Shown: piece by piece, positions 18,909 to 34,370 of the stretch | Numbering within the stretch: position 1 is the first letter of the stretch | Layout: each line of letters starts with the position of its first letter | Assembly (NCBI GenBank): GCA_963693365.1 | Contig: CAVNZM010000016.1 | Coordinates: 6,510,001 to 6,574,000, forward strand | From: Amoebidium appalachense | Taxonomy: Eukaryota > Ichthyosporea | Direction of reading: 5' to 3' | DNA: 64,000 nt | Program-made: the position numbers and the translations under genes | Notes under the pieces: model-generated | What the model saw: the letters and a program-made list of their open reading frames with translations, nothing else | Database searches by the model: none | What the model was told of the DNA's origin: nothing

Positions 18909-19198
18909 ATGACGGCTTTCTCGCGAGGTGCACTCCAGCATGTTGACCGCTATGTCAGCCAACTGCGGCAACTGTCGCTCAACTACTGCAGGGGAGAGTG
19001 CAGCGAGGGGCTGAGGTGTGTGGCTTCTAGAAGCATCAGCTTTCCCTATGTTTAATGGCCTTGTCATCTCCATGGAAGCATTTATTTTCAGAAAAAGTGG
19101 TTTTCTCTCTCTCTGAAAGCGTGTTTTGTGTGCACGCCTGTTTGGGTGCCTGGTAGTTGTGAGTCCTGGTATGTGTGTGTGGGTGAGTGGGTGATTAC

Positions 19199-19234
<36 letters not shown>

Positions 19235-19823
19235 TTGCGTGTGTGAGTGTGTGTGTATGGGCATCTCTCTCTCTCCATCTATTCTCTGTGTGTGTGTGAT
19301 GTGCGCGCGCGCTCGCGCGCGTGTGTGTGGTGTGAATGTGGTGTAAATCTGTGAAGTGTGTGTGTGCGCCCGCGCGTGTGTGCGCGAGCTCGTGTGTTAT
19401 GTGTGCATGTTTTACTTTCATAAGCATGTTTGTTTTGGTTGTCAATTTTGTCTTCTTTCCTGTTTTTGAATTTGGATGGGAGGGAGTCTTTGGTTCGTTG
19501 TTTACTGTTTAGGAGTGTACATCTGCGTACCGACGTGTGATAACTGCCTTCTCTCCGTGTCCTCCTTTTGGACCTGCCTTCCAAATAGCTCCGTTGATAT
19601 TGCATTCTGCCCGCGCTTCTGTTTGCATGTTATTGCACGTAATGCATCGTACTCTTCCTTGTCTCACTTCCTTTATCAACCACATACTGACATGGATGAT
19701 CCTCCCTCTACCTCCCGTCCACTCCCTCTTTCCCCCGCCTGCCTGACCTTTTTTTGTTTCCTTTCCTGTCTTTCTCTCTCTCTCTCTCTCTCCCCCCCCC
19801 CCCCCCCTACACCCACGCACACA

Positions 19824-19885
<62 letters not shown>

Positions 19886-21012
19886 AGGACGTTCATCGAC
19901 AAGAATGCTGTTGAGTTTGCAAAGGCCAACCCCCAGGTGCTCGTGCATGCTGTGAGGTCCACACAGCCACGGCCATACATCGAGGCACACTATGGTGGGT
20001 GGGTGTGGGGGGAGGGGGAGGGGGGGGGGGGTGAGCGGTGGGGATTGTGTGTGGATGGGGGTGGGTGGGTGGGAGGATGTAGCTAAAGGTGGGTGCGGGT
20101 GGAGGGGGTGGGGGGTGGGGGTGGAGATGGGGATGGTTGATGGATGGGGGGTGGGGGGAAAAGGGAGGGGCTGTGGGTCCGTGTGTGTGTGTATGGGTGT
20201 GGGTGGGTGTAGGTGTGTGTTGAGAGGGGGGGGGGAGGGGGAGAGGCTGGACCGTTTGTGGGTTGTACAATGGTTGGCATGCTTTTTTTTTTCTTCTGGG
20301 GGATGGGAGAGTGTCGAGTATGTGTTAGGGGTATAGGTAAGTAGGGGTGCTTATATATTCACGGGGGAGGAGCATATCAGATCATCAAACAAGGATTTGT
20401 AATGCTCATTCTGCCAACCCCCCCACCCACACGTGCGCGCACACTCACACACATACACGTTCATATGTAGTACATGTGTATGCATTACACATATACACAT
20501 ACACATGTACACATGCACATGCACAGACAGATGTAATACGGGGATGCTCACGAACGTAAACGCAGGCACATCTATCCATATCTAGATATTCATATACACA
20601 AGCATATGCGCATGTGCACACACAAAAAGGCACATACGCAAGCGCACACATACATGCAAATACTCAAGCGCACACACTTGCAGGCCTGTTAACGTGTGTG
20701 TATAAACAACACATAACGTCCAATACACCCATTCCTACATCCCCGCATGTGTACATGTCCGAACCAAAAGTTATTCAGCTTCTACTAACCTATCACCTCT
20801 CCAATATCCCCCCCCCCACCCACCCACCCACCCACCCACCCCACCCTTCACACACACACACACACTTTCTCCCGCTCTCTCCCACCATCCGGCCCTTCAC
20901 CCTCTTTCACAATTTGTAAACCCCACTCTAATCCCATCCCACTCCTCTCTCGTACCCTCCCCCCCCCCCCCCCCCCCCCCCCCCTCCCCCCGGCGCCTTC
21001 CCCCGCCCCTCC

Positions 21013-21072
<60 letters not shown>

Positions 21073-21377
21073 CACATACACCCCACCACCTACCCACCTC
21101 TTCTCCTCCCCAACCCCCCTCCTCCTTCTCCCCCCCCCCACCCCCCCTCCCCGCGCATCTTATTTTTCGCAAAACTGCAGTTAACGGACACGTCGAGAAG
21201 GTGGACGTTAACCACAAAGATTTTAAAGCAGTGGCCAAAACGGTCGAATCGTTAAAGAACGCAGCGGGGAGGAAGCCCCAGAGGCTCACAAAGTGGTGGC
21301 ATACGGACAGGCCGTCTGTTCAGGGAGAGTGGAACCCGTTTATGAACCAACAGTCCTATTTTGGAAATCAGCAGTAG
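18909..21377 (+). CDS. MRPL43: Mitochondrial large-subunit ribosomal protein mL43
   Basis: Exons 18909-19015, 19888-19994 and 21181-21377 join in phase to 136 residues, close to the roughly 140 of yeast mL43 (MRPL51) and shorter than human MRPL43. It begins MTAFSRGALQHVDRYVSQLRQLSLNYCRG, matching the N-terminal helix of the family. The centre, TFIDKNAVEFAKANPQVLVHAVRS, followed by PRPYIEAHYVNGHVEKVDV, matches the thioredoxin-like L51/S25/CI-B8 domain (human has a REF..EVIDFARRNPGV and EYLNG pattern). The end HTDRPSVQGEWNPF matches the conserved HTDNPSIQG block. It works in the mitochondrial ribosome, so the N-terminus should act in import. Intron 2 (1186 nt) is G-rich in its 5' part and C/CA-rich before the acceptor. 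Confidence 0.93.
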
Positions 21378-21737
21378 GGAATGGGTTTTGTTTTGTGGTT
21401 TAAGGAGGGGGGGGGGGGGGGGGGTTCTAATGGTCGTGATTAAGTGTGATCTGACCTTTCAGGGAAAGGGGGGGGGGGGGGGGGGGGGGGTCGCTTTTGT
21501 TTCATCTGTACGCCTTTTTTTGTTTTGTTTTGCGGTGTTTTGTTTTGGTTTTTTTGTCTCTTCTCTCGCTTGTGAGGATGTGGGGTATGGGGGATTCAAT
21601 AAGCCTCCTTCGCGTCCTTTTTTTTTCCCCTGTTGTTCGCGACTGTTCCATGTACAAGGTTATACTTCGGTGGGGCACTCTATTCATGGCAACAAAGATC
21701 TGTGGGGTAGTACTGGCTGGCTGTGCCGGCGTGCTCG

Positions 21738-21769
<32 letters not shown>

Positions 21770-22344
21770 AATATTCTGGAGATGAGCCGTGCATCCCCCG
21801 GAACCCCCCTGATGATGGGCTCTGTTCAAGTGTCTTCTGCCTGCACGCTTACTAAATTGTTTGATTTTGGATTTCCCACCTTTGTGACGCTTTGTTGTTG
21901 CTCTTTGTTGTCTCCTCCATATTTCCAACCCTCTAACGCATACATCCCCCCCCACCCCTCCGCCTCTCTCGTGCATCGTGTACGGTGTGGTGCATTGCTT
22001 TGCATGTGCACTGATGTGCTTAGGATGGTGGTGGAGTGTGATTCGAACCTTCCACGATGTATTTTGTTCATTTCACATACAGGCACACACACCAATGTAC
22101 ACACAGGCACAAACACCACACATACAGCTGCAGACACACCTATTGCCTCCTGGCATTTTAACTTCAACAGCCAGGAGTTATATACGCGACCTGAAATCCC
22201 GTTCAAAGTTAAACCCATCTCCCCCCCCCCCACCCCACTCCTCCCCCCCCCCGGGGGAGCTTCCTAGAAGCCCCGTCTCCTGAGTTCCTATCTATATTTT
22301 TCTTGCTTCTGCTTACTGCTGCAACTTTAACCCCCGGCCTTTCC
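21378..22344. other. Intergenic, G-runs and one degenerate repeat copy
   Basis: G-runs at 21407-21424 and 21470-21490 and A-run at 21740-21765. From about 21787 the sequence CCCTGATGATGGGCTCTG resembles the GGGCCCCCCTGAGGATGGGC segment of the poly-C-tailed repeat family, and 21970-22025 resembles its 3' half, so a decayed copy is likely. No gene seen. Confidence 0.4.
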
Positions 22345-22598
22345 CACTGCCCTTGCCTGCATAAGCAACCCTGCTCGTCTCTGATCAAGACGGGTGACCT
22401 ACTCATGTTCAAGTGAAACAGTATCTGAGTTGGGTTTCGTTAACGAGGGGAATAGGTCGAAACTCGGGTACTGTGGATGACGTGGGCCCCCCCTGAGGAT
22501 GGGCTCTGCTTATTATGCATACTCTTTATGTATGGCTTGCATTCTGCATCGTGTTATCCGTTTGTTCTTGTGTACTTCGTACTTTTTGACGCATTCAA

Positions 22599-22600
<2 letters not shown>
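22345..22600 (+). repeat. Full-length poly-C-tailed structured repeat, tandem copy 1
   Basis: Runs from CACTGCCCTTGCCTGCATAA to GCATTCAAAACC, then a C-run of more than 30. Hairpin 1 is CTCGTCT (22374-22380) with AGACGGG (22388-22394) around CTGATCA. Hairpin 2 is a 13-bp stem, 22419-22431 with 22461-22473, including G-T pairs, with a CGTTAACG inner palindrome. It holds GGTCGAAACTC, which resembles a Pol III B box, but total geometry does not fit a tRNA. Confidence 0.85.
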
Positions 22601-22635
<35 letters not shown>

Positions 22636-22641
22636 CCCCCC

Positions 22642-22894
22642 CACTGCCCTTGCCTGCATAAGCAACCCTGCTCGTCTCTGATCAAGACGGGTGACCTACC
22701 CATGTTCAAGTGAAACAGTATCTGAGTTGGGTTTCGTTAACGAGGTGAATAGGTCGAAACTCGGGTACTGTGGATGACGTGGGGCCCCCCTGAGGATGGG
22801 CTCTGCTTATTATGCATACTCTTTATGTATGGCTTGCATTCTGCATCGTGTTATCCGTTTGTTCTTGTGTACTTCGTACTTTTTGACGCATTCA

Positions 22895-22898
<4 letters not shown>
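22642..22898 (+). repeat. Full-length poly-C-tailed structured repeat, tandem copy 2
   Basis: Offset 297 bp from copy 1 and nearly identical to it, again ending in a poly-C run (about 22896-22928) followed by (CA)n. The few differences include G to T in the loop after the inner palindrome and one C length change in the GGGCCC segment. Confidence 0.85.
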
Positions 22899-22928
<30 letters not shown>

Positions 22929-23180
22929 ACACACACACACCCTGCTTCTCAACGGCTGGCAACCGCTGCCATAATAAACAAGGTAGCCATCAAGTGCACC
23001 GGAAGCATATACATATTCAGAACTCAAAACTTGGTTGTTTTCAAACCATCTGGTCAATCAATCCACTTGAGGCCCTGTAGAATTTTTTTTGTTTTAAAAA
23101 AAACCCCCCCTAAAAAAGTAGGAATATCACAATCTCAGATTATTTTGTGGTCCAATAATTCGCTCGCGATCGCACCGATT

Positions 23181-24545
<1,365 letters not shown>

Positions 24546-24555
24546 TTTCTTTCAT

Positions 24556-24748
24556 CACGTGGAGGGTGGCTCTCCCTCTGATTGGCTGCTCTGTTGTTCC
24601 ACCAATAGCATTGCTCCATTCTATTTTGCACCCCTCCTACCGTGCTCCTGGATAGGTATTAGGGAGGAAAGCGCCGGCCCCTCCCCATAACCTCTCCCCC
24701 TTCACACCATCACCTAAACAACCCTAAACACCCCTAAACACCCCTGGC
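24556..24748 (+). repeat. 193-bp dispersed repeat with telomere-like CCCTAAACA end, copy 1
   Basis: Almost identical to 37945-38137. It starts CACGTGGAGGGTGGCTCTCC, contains an inverted CCAAT-like pair (GATTGGCTG and CCACCAATAG), and ends in three CCTAAACA-type units. Confidence 0.85.
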
Positions 24749-24877
24749 ACGATTATCTCCGTTTTCCCTGCTGATACAAGCACGATTCTCTCATTTTTCT
24801 TCCTAGGATAGCATATCTATACATCCTAGATATACAAGCATGATTTTCTCAGTTTTCTTAGTGTAGTAATGCACACC

Positions 24878-26942
<2,065 letters not shown>

Positions 26943-26997
26943 CCCTTACACCCACAAAGGTTTTCCGTTGCCTCCCCCCCCCCCACCAAATAAAAAA

Positions 26998-27133
26998 CAA
27001 TCAGTTTCCCTTCACATTGTGGAACCAACAAATGCGAACCGGCAGGTTATGTGCAGCAAATGAAATGGAACCGAGCCCCGGGGAAGGGGTGGGGAAGAAA
27101 CCGGGGCGCGGGGAAGGGGAAGGGGGGGGAGGG

Positions 27134-27176
<43 letters not shown>

Positions 27177-27259
27177 CTCGAGTACCACGTTTTATACTTC
27201 TCCACCGCACACAGCAGGCCGCCCCGTTTCGTACATACGTCCACCATTCTGAACATCGG
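26998..27259 (+). CDS. Two weak candidate exons, unrecognised
   Basis: A segment ending at 27045 (QFPFTLWNQQMRTG, then donor CAG|GTTATG) and 27218-27259 (PPRFVHTSTILNI, then GG|GTGAGT) have compatible phases. A short acceptor near 27460 could add a C-terminal RNID and stop. The segments are short, flank a long G-run, and I recognise no family, so this is speculative. Confidence 0.18.
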
Positions 27260-29283
27260 GTGAGTAATTTTTATTTTCCTCCTATCCCCTTCCAACCCCC
27301 CCCCCCCCCCCCCCACGGGGCAAAAATGTCCTTCAGATCCCCCCTCCGTTTTTTTTGCTGGTAATTTCTCCTGGGTACTTCCGCACTTAAAAAAACCACT
27401 CATTTCAAACTTGGATTTTCATGAACGATTTCCTAAATTCATTGCTACAGGCGACACTTCTGTCTTCTAGGCGAAATATAGATTGAGACCCCCCTACGAA
27501 CGGTGAACCCCCCTTCCCCTTCCCCCCATAAATTCCAATTACCCATCCCTTCTCCATAAATTGGAAACATATCTTAGCGGCCCCTGCCCCTTCCCCCCAC
27601 TCTCCCCCCCCCTCCCCCCACACACACATACACATACATCTGCCTCTCATCTCTCCAAAGCTCGTCCCAATTCCCCGTTGGATCCCAATGGTGGTCGAAT
27701 GAATTTAGAACAACGTTTTTCTCGTTTCTTCAAACTTTTTCTTTTCTTCTTCTTTCTTTTTGCCCGTGCTTAGATGATAAGGGGAGGGGGAAAGGGGAGG
27801 GGAAGGCCGGAGGGTGGGGTGGGCTGGGCTGGGGGGGGGGGGGGGGGGTTTGGGGTTTTGGGGGAGAGGGGGGGGGGGGGGGGGGATGGCTTTGTCTTGC
27901 AACTTTTGTGCTGAACGGAGCATAGTGGCAATCCGGATTCGACGGTCTGATTAGTGGTATATTTTAAACATTAATGTCGGCTCTATTTTAATTTTTAAAT
28001 TCCTAATTCGCAGAGCAGCAACTTAAATCGGCGCTAAAAGATTTGGTCATTTTTTTTGGTGGGACAGTTTTGGCCTTTGTTTTTATTGTGGGACACTCTC
28101 ACTGCAAGATTGGTGGCACCCGTGGTCGAAAGCCGGGATTGAGAAAAAAAAAACTAACCATAAATGGTTACGTACCTTTCACAAAAAGGACCGTTTTATG
28201 GCCCTTAATTCTAATTGGGTATAGCCTTCCACTATGCTGCTGAAAGGTGGGTATAAATCAAATCTGTTCACAACCAGGCTGGTGGGGAATTCAGACCGGA
28301 AACTCTCTCTCGACACGTGTCTGTCTATGCATTCATAACCTTGAAGCCTCATGTCAACTATTGACTAGTAACCAGCTTTTTTCATAGAACGTGATATGGC
28401 ATATCAGCAAACCACCAAACCAACCAACCCCCCCCCCCCCCCCAAAAAAGACCCCCCCTGCCTCCCCCCTCCTCCTCCTCCTCCCCCCTCCCCCCCCCCC
28501 CCCCCCTCGCACACACACACACACACAAACAAAACCAAACAAAACCATTAGACTTGAAACAACCACCACAACTCTGATAACTTGTGCCCAAAAATTACGC
28601 AACAATCTCCATATTGTTGATTTTTCTGAGGTTTTTGAATCATTTAGTCTCCCCTCCCATACCCAATTGCAATATCACAAATACATCGAGGGATTGTCCG
28701 TCCGAGGGGGGGGGGGAGGAGGGGGGGGGGGGGGGGGGAGGGAGGGAGGGATTTGTGAGTTGTTTTCCTTTCAAGTGTTGATAAAGTATATATACAAGTT
28801 TTTCAAAAAAAAAATTATTGCCCATAAACTTGCGAGCCCTCGTCTTGCCAGCTTCATCCTGATCGTGCGTGCTCTCCTAATCCCCCCCCTCCACCCTCCC
28901 CCCCTCCCCCCTTAATCCCCCCCCCCCCCTCCCCCCTTAATCCCCCTCCCCCCCCCCCCCATATCCTCCCACTCCATGCCCTCTCCTCCTCCCACCCTCT
29001 CCAATCCCTCTTCTGTCCTCCCCACCCCCTTCCCCCCCCTCGTCCCCGCATCCTTCCCCCCCCCCCCCCCTCCCCCCCCCTTGTTCCCCTCCCCCCTCTC
29101 TCCCAACCCCCCCGGCTACCACGATGAAATTGGCCCTAAAGCTTTATAAGAAAACTGTTTTTCATGTCTCAAGACTATTCGTGTATGGTTCTCAGGAAGA
29201 ATTATCTACAAGGTTTTAACTGTTGCTGGAAAGTTAAGGTAGGGTGGGAGATTCTGAAACCTGCCGTGTGTGTGTATTTGTGT

Positions 29284-29375
<92 letters not shown>

Positions 29376-30127
29376 CTGTGTGTATGTGCGTGTGTGTGTG
29401 TGTGTGTGTGTGTTGGGGGGGGAGGGGGAGGGGGGGGAGGGGGGGGGGGGGGCATGGGGGCGAGTGAAGCCTGGGGGCTGCCAAGACTATTGAGGTGACA
29501 GGGGGAGGGGGGGGGAGGGGGGTCCACTTTGGGGACGCCATGTGCAACCTGGCCGGGAAGAGCGGAGGGTAAAGAGTGAGAGATGGCCCTGGGGAGGGAG
29601 GGAGGGGGAACGGGAGGGGGGAGAGGGGGGGGGGGGGGGGGCAGGACGGGAGGGGGGCCCGTGGGGATGCAAATGCATGTCTGTGTGTGCATGTAGGTGG
29701 AGTTTGATGTGCAAGTCTGTGAGTATGTGCCTGTCTCTCTCTCTCTCTGTGTGTGTATATGTGTGTGCGGGTGCGGGTGCATGTGCGTGTGCATGTTTTT
29801 GTGTGTGTGTGTGTGTACGTGTCTCGTGTGTGCGCGCGCGTACATCACATGCATGTGTGTATGCATACGGGTGGCTGTGTATACGCATTCTAGTATTTTG
29901 TCTTGTCGTTTGGTCCACGACTTCCTACGTGCCATTATCAACCATCCATTTTAATTTTCACACTTTCCCACCACCGGGGGGATATCCTAGGCTGAGTCCC
30001 TGGATTTTATGTTTTTATGTTACACTTGCTGGCAATAGCCCACGAATTTACTCTTCCCCATCCCTTTTATAAAACTTAGCCAACTGAAACTAGAAATACA
30101 CTTTCGCTGAGCCTAGTGACTCCGAAT
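27260..30127. other. Repeat-rich region with one possible membrane-protein exon
   Basis: A frame after acceptor TTCGCAG (to 28013) reads QQLKSALKDLVIFFGGTVLA and continues hydrophobic, then basic, then hydrophobic to TGA at 28241-28243. It could be an exon of a two-helix membrane segment, but I found no partner. The rest is G/C runs (27829-27885, 28430-28510, 28708-28745), a pure C-rich block at 28880-29110 and a (GT)n array at 29277-29371. Confidence 0.3.
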
Positions 30128-30600
30128 TCACTGAACAAAAAGCAGTTTGTTTGGAGTAGCCGTGTTGAAGCCGGTAATCTTGTTGAGGGAGGCAGCAGCC
30201 AGAAGCTGGGAGGTGAGCTGCAAAGACGGGAAAACGATTTCAATTTCCGGTAATGGCCGAGGCAAGATGTTTGAGGAACGGCAGGAATTCGTTGTGTTAT
30301 GAGAGTATTAGTGGTTGGAAGGGAGTGGTTGGTGGATGAACGACATGAGGACTGACAGGTGTTGGGATGTTTGTGTGGGTGGGTGGGTGGTGTGTTTTTT
30401 ATCTAAATTTTTTTTTCTTCTGGGGAGGGGGAGGGAGGGGGGGGGGGGGAGGGGGGGGGGAGGGGGGGGGGGGGGGGGGGGGAGGTTGCAGGTTACTATG
30501 GGTGGGTGGGTCGGGCTCGGAGAGCAACGCAACAGGCATGATGCAAGTTGACGTTTTGAATCCTTTGCCTCCAATTACGCATTCAACCCTCTCACCCCCC

Positions 30601-30631
<31 letters not shown>

Positions 30632-31263
30632 AAAAAAAGGAAGGAAAACAAAAAGAGAGGATTGAAGTCACACTGCAGCACGGTCAGTCTGTGGGTGATC
30701 CAGCAACTGCCATGGATCCAGGGGAGGGGGAGGAGAGGGGGGGGGGGGGGGGGGGGGGGGAAGGGGGGGGGGGGGGGGGGGGTGCTACCTGGGGTACGGT
30801 GAGGGTGGGGTTCTTTCCGAGCATACCGGCCACAGCACCAGCAACGTGAGGGGTGGCCCTGTGTGGGTATAGCAACGTTACATGTTAGATTGCTGGATTG
30901 GATACGCATGTGCAAAAGTCTGGAAGGAGATCTGTAGGAACATAACTTTTTTTGTATAAATTTGTATACTGTTTGTTACACAGGCTGAATTATGACCTAG
31001 GATTGATGTTTACTTCAGGGTTTGTTTGTAACACCGCACTTAGATCCGAAGAAAGGGAGATGTATGTGGGTTTTACGTGTTTACTCGAGGCAAAGATGAG
31101 GCAGGGGGAGAGGTGGGGTAGGGGGGAAGGGAAATTTAACTGTTTGATTTTCACAGAGACAGAGAGATAGAGAGGGAGGCAGATAGGAAGGAAGGAGAGA
31201 GGGAGGGAGAGGGAGGGGGGAGGGAAGGGGAGCGAGAGAAAGAGAGGGAGTGTGTGTGTGTGT

Positions 31264-31299
<36 letters not shown>

Positions 31300-32702
31300 T
31301 TGTGTGCACTTCTGTGTGTGTGCATGCCTGAGGGCATGCGTATGCGCGTGTGTGCGTGCGTGTGTGCGTGCGCGCGTGCGTGCGTCTGTGTGTGCGTACA
31401 TGCCTGTTTGCTCGCATGTGTCCGCATGTGTGTATTACTATGTGCATGCGCGCGCATGTGTGTGTTTTGTGTGTGCCTGTGCGTGTGTGCACACGCGCAT
31501 GTGCCCGCGCGCATGTGTGTGTGTGGGTGTGAGTGTGTGTGTGTGGGTGTGTGGGTGACGGTACGGTGTATGTGTCAAGCGGTGAAGCTCGAGGGATTAA
31601 GGGAATAGAGTCAAAGTAAAATTTTGAAAGCCGAATAAGTAAGGGAGGCCTTGTTACATGACTGGGGGAGGGGCACCCGGATAACTTTTACATAAAGCCT
31701 TCACACAATTATTGATTATGTGCTTGCTGCCAGGGGAGCTCGAGGTTTGAGGGGGAGTATACGCACATGGAGGTACCGGAGATTGTGTTGTATGCGTTTG
31801 CAGAGCCTGCCCAGGAAGAGTAGATGTTCACCCCAGGGGCAATAATGTCCACACAGCTGTAATTTGGTGTTTGTGAATCAGCAATTGGGGCACCGTGATA
31901 ATGAGGGGGGCCCCGAATACCCAAAATTAATTAAGCATTCGAAGCTTTAAGAAAACTCACCCCAGGTCCCACTCCGCAACCACAAACAGAGGGAGAGGGG
32001 GGTAGAGGCGGGGATGGGGAGAGGGGGAAGCGGCAGTGCAGGGGGAGGGGGGGGGGGGGGGGGGGGAGGGGGGAGGGGGGGGAGTGAAAGGGGGGGAAAT
32101 GTTTTGCATGCTCACAGCCCAAAAACCAGATCACGGTCTATACTCAGTGAAAGAAATGTGCTAGAGCCGTGTACATGAATATGCATTTTTCCACACTGTT
32201 ATGTAACCCACACACAAGTGCTTGCGTGGACACCCTACACATATATCAGTTTTGTGGGCAAGCATGCATCGCACACCAATGTGCACACACACCATAGCTG
32301 CATTGTAATATCTTAAACTTAAAATTATAAAGAATTGAAAAACACACACCTGCCATAGTTGGAGAAAGACGCCTTCCTATCACTAATATCCGACGCACCA
32401 ACAGTAATCGCATTGGTAGCCGATGCAGGAGACACATTGCACGCATCCTGATTTTCGTTTCCAGCCGCAACCACCGGCACCACGCCAGCATTATAAAGAT
32501 TGTTGATAGCCGTGTTGACAGCAGCGGATTTGCCCCCTCCGAGAGACATGGAAGCGACGGACGGGCGGGACTTGTTGCGGTTCTGTGCAACATAGTTCAT
32601 GGCGTTGATAATGATCTCGTTGGTCCCGCTGCTGCCTTGGAACACCTGTGTTCGAATCGTGTTAAGTAATTATAAGCAATAATCAAGTTTTGAAACTTTC
32701 AG

Positions 32703-32735
<33 letters not shown>

Positions 32736-33539
32736 ACCCCTCCGTCTTTTTTTTGTTAGCTACTCGTGGATTCTCTGAGTTGTGGGCAAGGCACTTGATA
32801 TCTACTACATGTATATGTTCATACTTGTAATGATTGCTGAACAAAAAAGATGCATGTACTTATATTGTGGCTAGTACACGTGTCAAGCATTAAATTTTGA
32901 ACCTTTCAAACCCCCGACCCCCCCCCCCCCCCCCCCCCCGACCCCCTCTTCTTTTTTTTTTTTTTTGAGTCACTTGATATTAACCACGTGCATGAGTTCA
33001 TGTGCTATAATTATTGAAGGAAATACATTACGGTGAATGACAGATTGTAGCTATGTACTAATCACGATAGTATTTATTAAATGGTGGCAAGTACACGAGT
33101 GATGATTCATGTTCCGTAGCCAAGTTTTCACCCTAATTTTGAATATTTTGCACGTACGTGGATTCGGAGGAAGGGAAAGGAGCTTAAGGTGTTGACATGT
33201 ATATGTTAACTTTTAAGAATAAAAATATTCAACTAACAATGAAACCCCATACATCTCAACAACGTCCCAAACCACGCACCTTCACGGCATACAGGTTGGT
33301 CCCCTTAGCCACACCGGTAGACCTGCCTCCAATTGTGCCGGCGCAGTGTGTGCCGTGGCCGTTGGTGTCGCTGTTGTCCCCAGGGTAGCCAGTCCAGAAG
33401 TACTTGGCACGGCCTTGAAACTGCGTAGGGTTAGAATACCGGACAAGGTTACTATAGATGAATTCGGACACATGCGCTTAATTAGTATCTCATGTGTCTC
33501 GGCAATGAATAATCCTATTGAGCTAGTTACCCTCCCACC

Positions 33540-33575
<36 letters not shown>

Positions 33576-34370
33576 TCCCCCCCGGGCCTGGTTGTTAACT
33601 AAGAATATATTATTGCATGCATGCAGTTGATTCGATATATATAACTCAAACCTTGTCATCATATCAGAACTTATGGGCACACGTCACCATGCATCATCAT
33701 TCCCTATGCAACTTGATTCCCCTTTTCGTGTATTTGCAGTGAGCTCGAGTGTGTGTGCAACGAAGGGCCCCCTTTCGTAAAAACGATTTTTAATATCCTT
33801 ATATGGCTAATTTGATCGAACCGGATTCGATCTGGACCAATCGCAAAGACCCCTTCACAGAGTTTTCTCGTACGACACGTAGGGCCCCCTTTCGTAAAAA
33901 CTTACCTGCTCATGAGCAATGTTGATGCCAGTGTCAATAACATACACATCCACATTGCTGGCTAGGTTGCTGAAAGTTGTGTTGCTATCCAAAGGCCGGT
34001 TCACCTGGTTAACTCTGTCCAGACCCCACAGCTGTTCAGGCGCCCCCTGCATAACTCGGTAGATCTGCACCTGCTCAACAGCCTTAACGTTGGGCTGAAG
34101 ACGCACATACTCAAGTTCTGTAGTGTTAAGTGTCGCGGCGAACCCATTGATGAGGGGGAGCTGGGAGTTACCATGTCCCTTTGTGCCGAAAACGGTGGAG
34201 AAGGTGGTCATCTGACCCAGCACGCTGAATTCGTTGTCTTCCAAAGTCACAATGTAACGGTTGGGCACCGCATCCTTGGAGTTCTTGGGGGTGTGGAGGG
34301 GTGAGAGCCCAGGGGCGGCGGCGGCGGTCGCTGCAATTGCAGCGACAATGGCGATAACCTTCGAAATCAT
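30128..34370 (-). CDS. Secreted subtilisin-like serine protease, proteinase K family (S8A)
   Basis: Six exons (34370-33906, 33420-33280, 32645-32350, 31856-31767, 30858-30789, 30217-30128) join in phase to 383 residues, the size of the proteinase K precursor (384). Residues 1-19 are a signal peptide ending in an Ala-rich site. The I9 inhibitor propeptide follows ([10 protein letters not shown] to [12 protein letters not shown], about 37-106). The catalytic domain has Asp146 (VYVIDTGI), His177 ([13 protein letters not shown]), oxyanion Asn265 (VAAGNEN) and Ser330 (ISGTSM, completed across a junction before ATPHVAG). [14 protein letters not shown] is typical of the proteinase K group. It should mature by autocleavage and digest proteins outside the cell or in vacuoles. 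Catalytic residues are intact and there is no frame break. The closest relatives should be fungal, oomycete or protist S8A enzymes. Confidence 0.96.

Noticed and set aside
22419-22473. Hairpin with a B-box-like GGTCGAAACTC, considered as a tRNA gene
   Set aside because: Only 55 nt between the stem ends, no anticodon arm or standard T arm; kept as a structured repeat.
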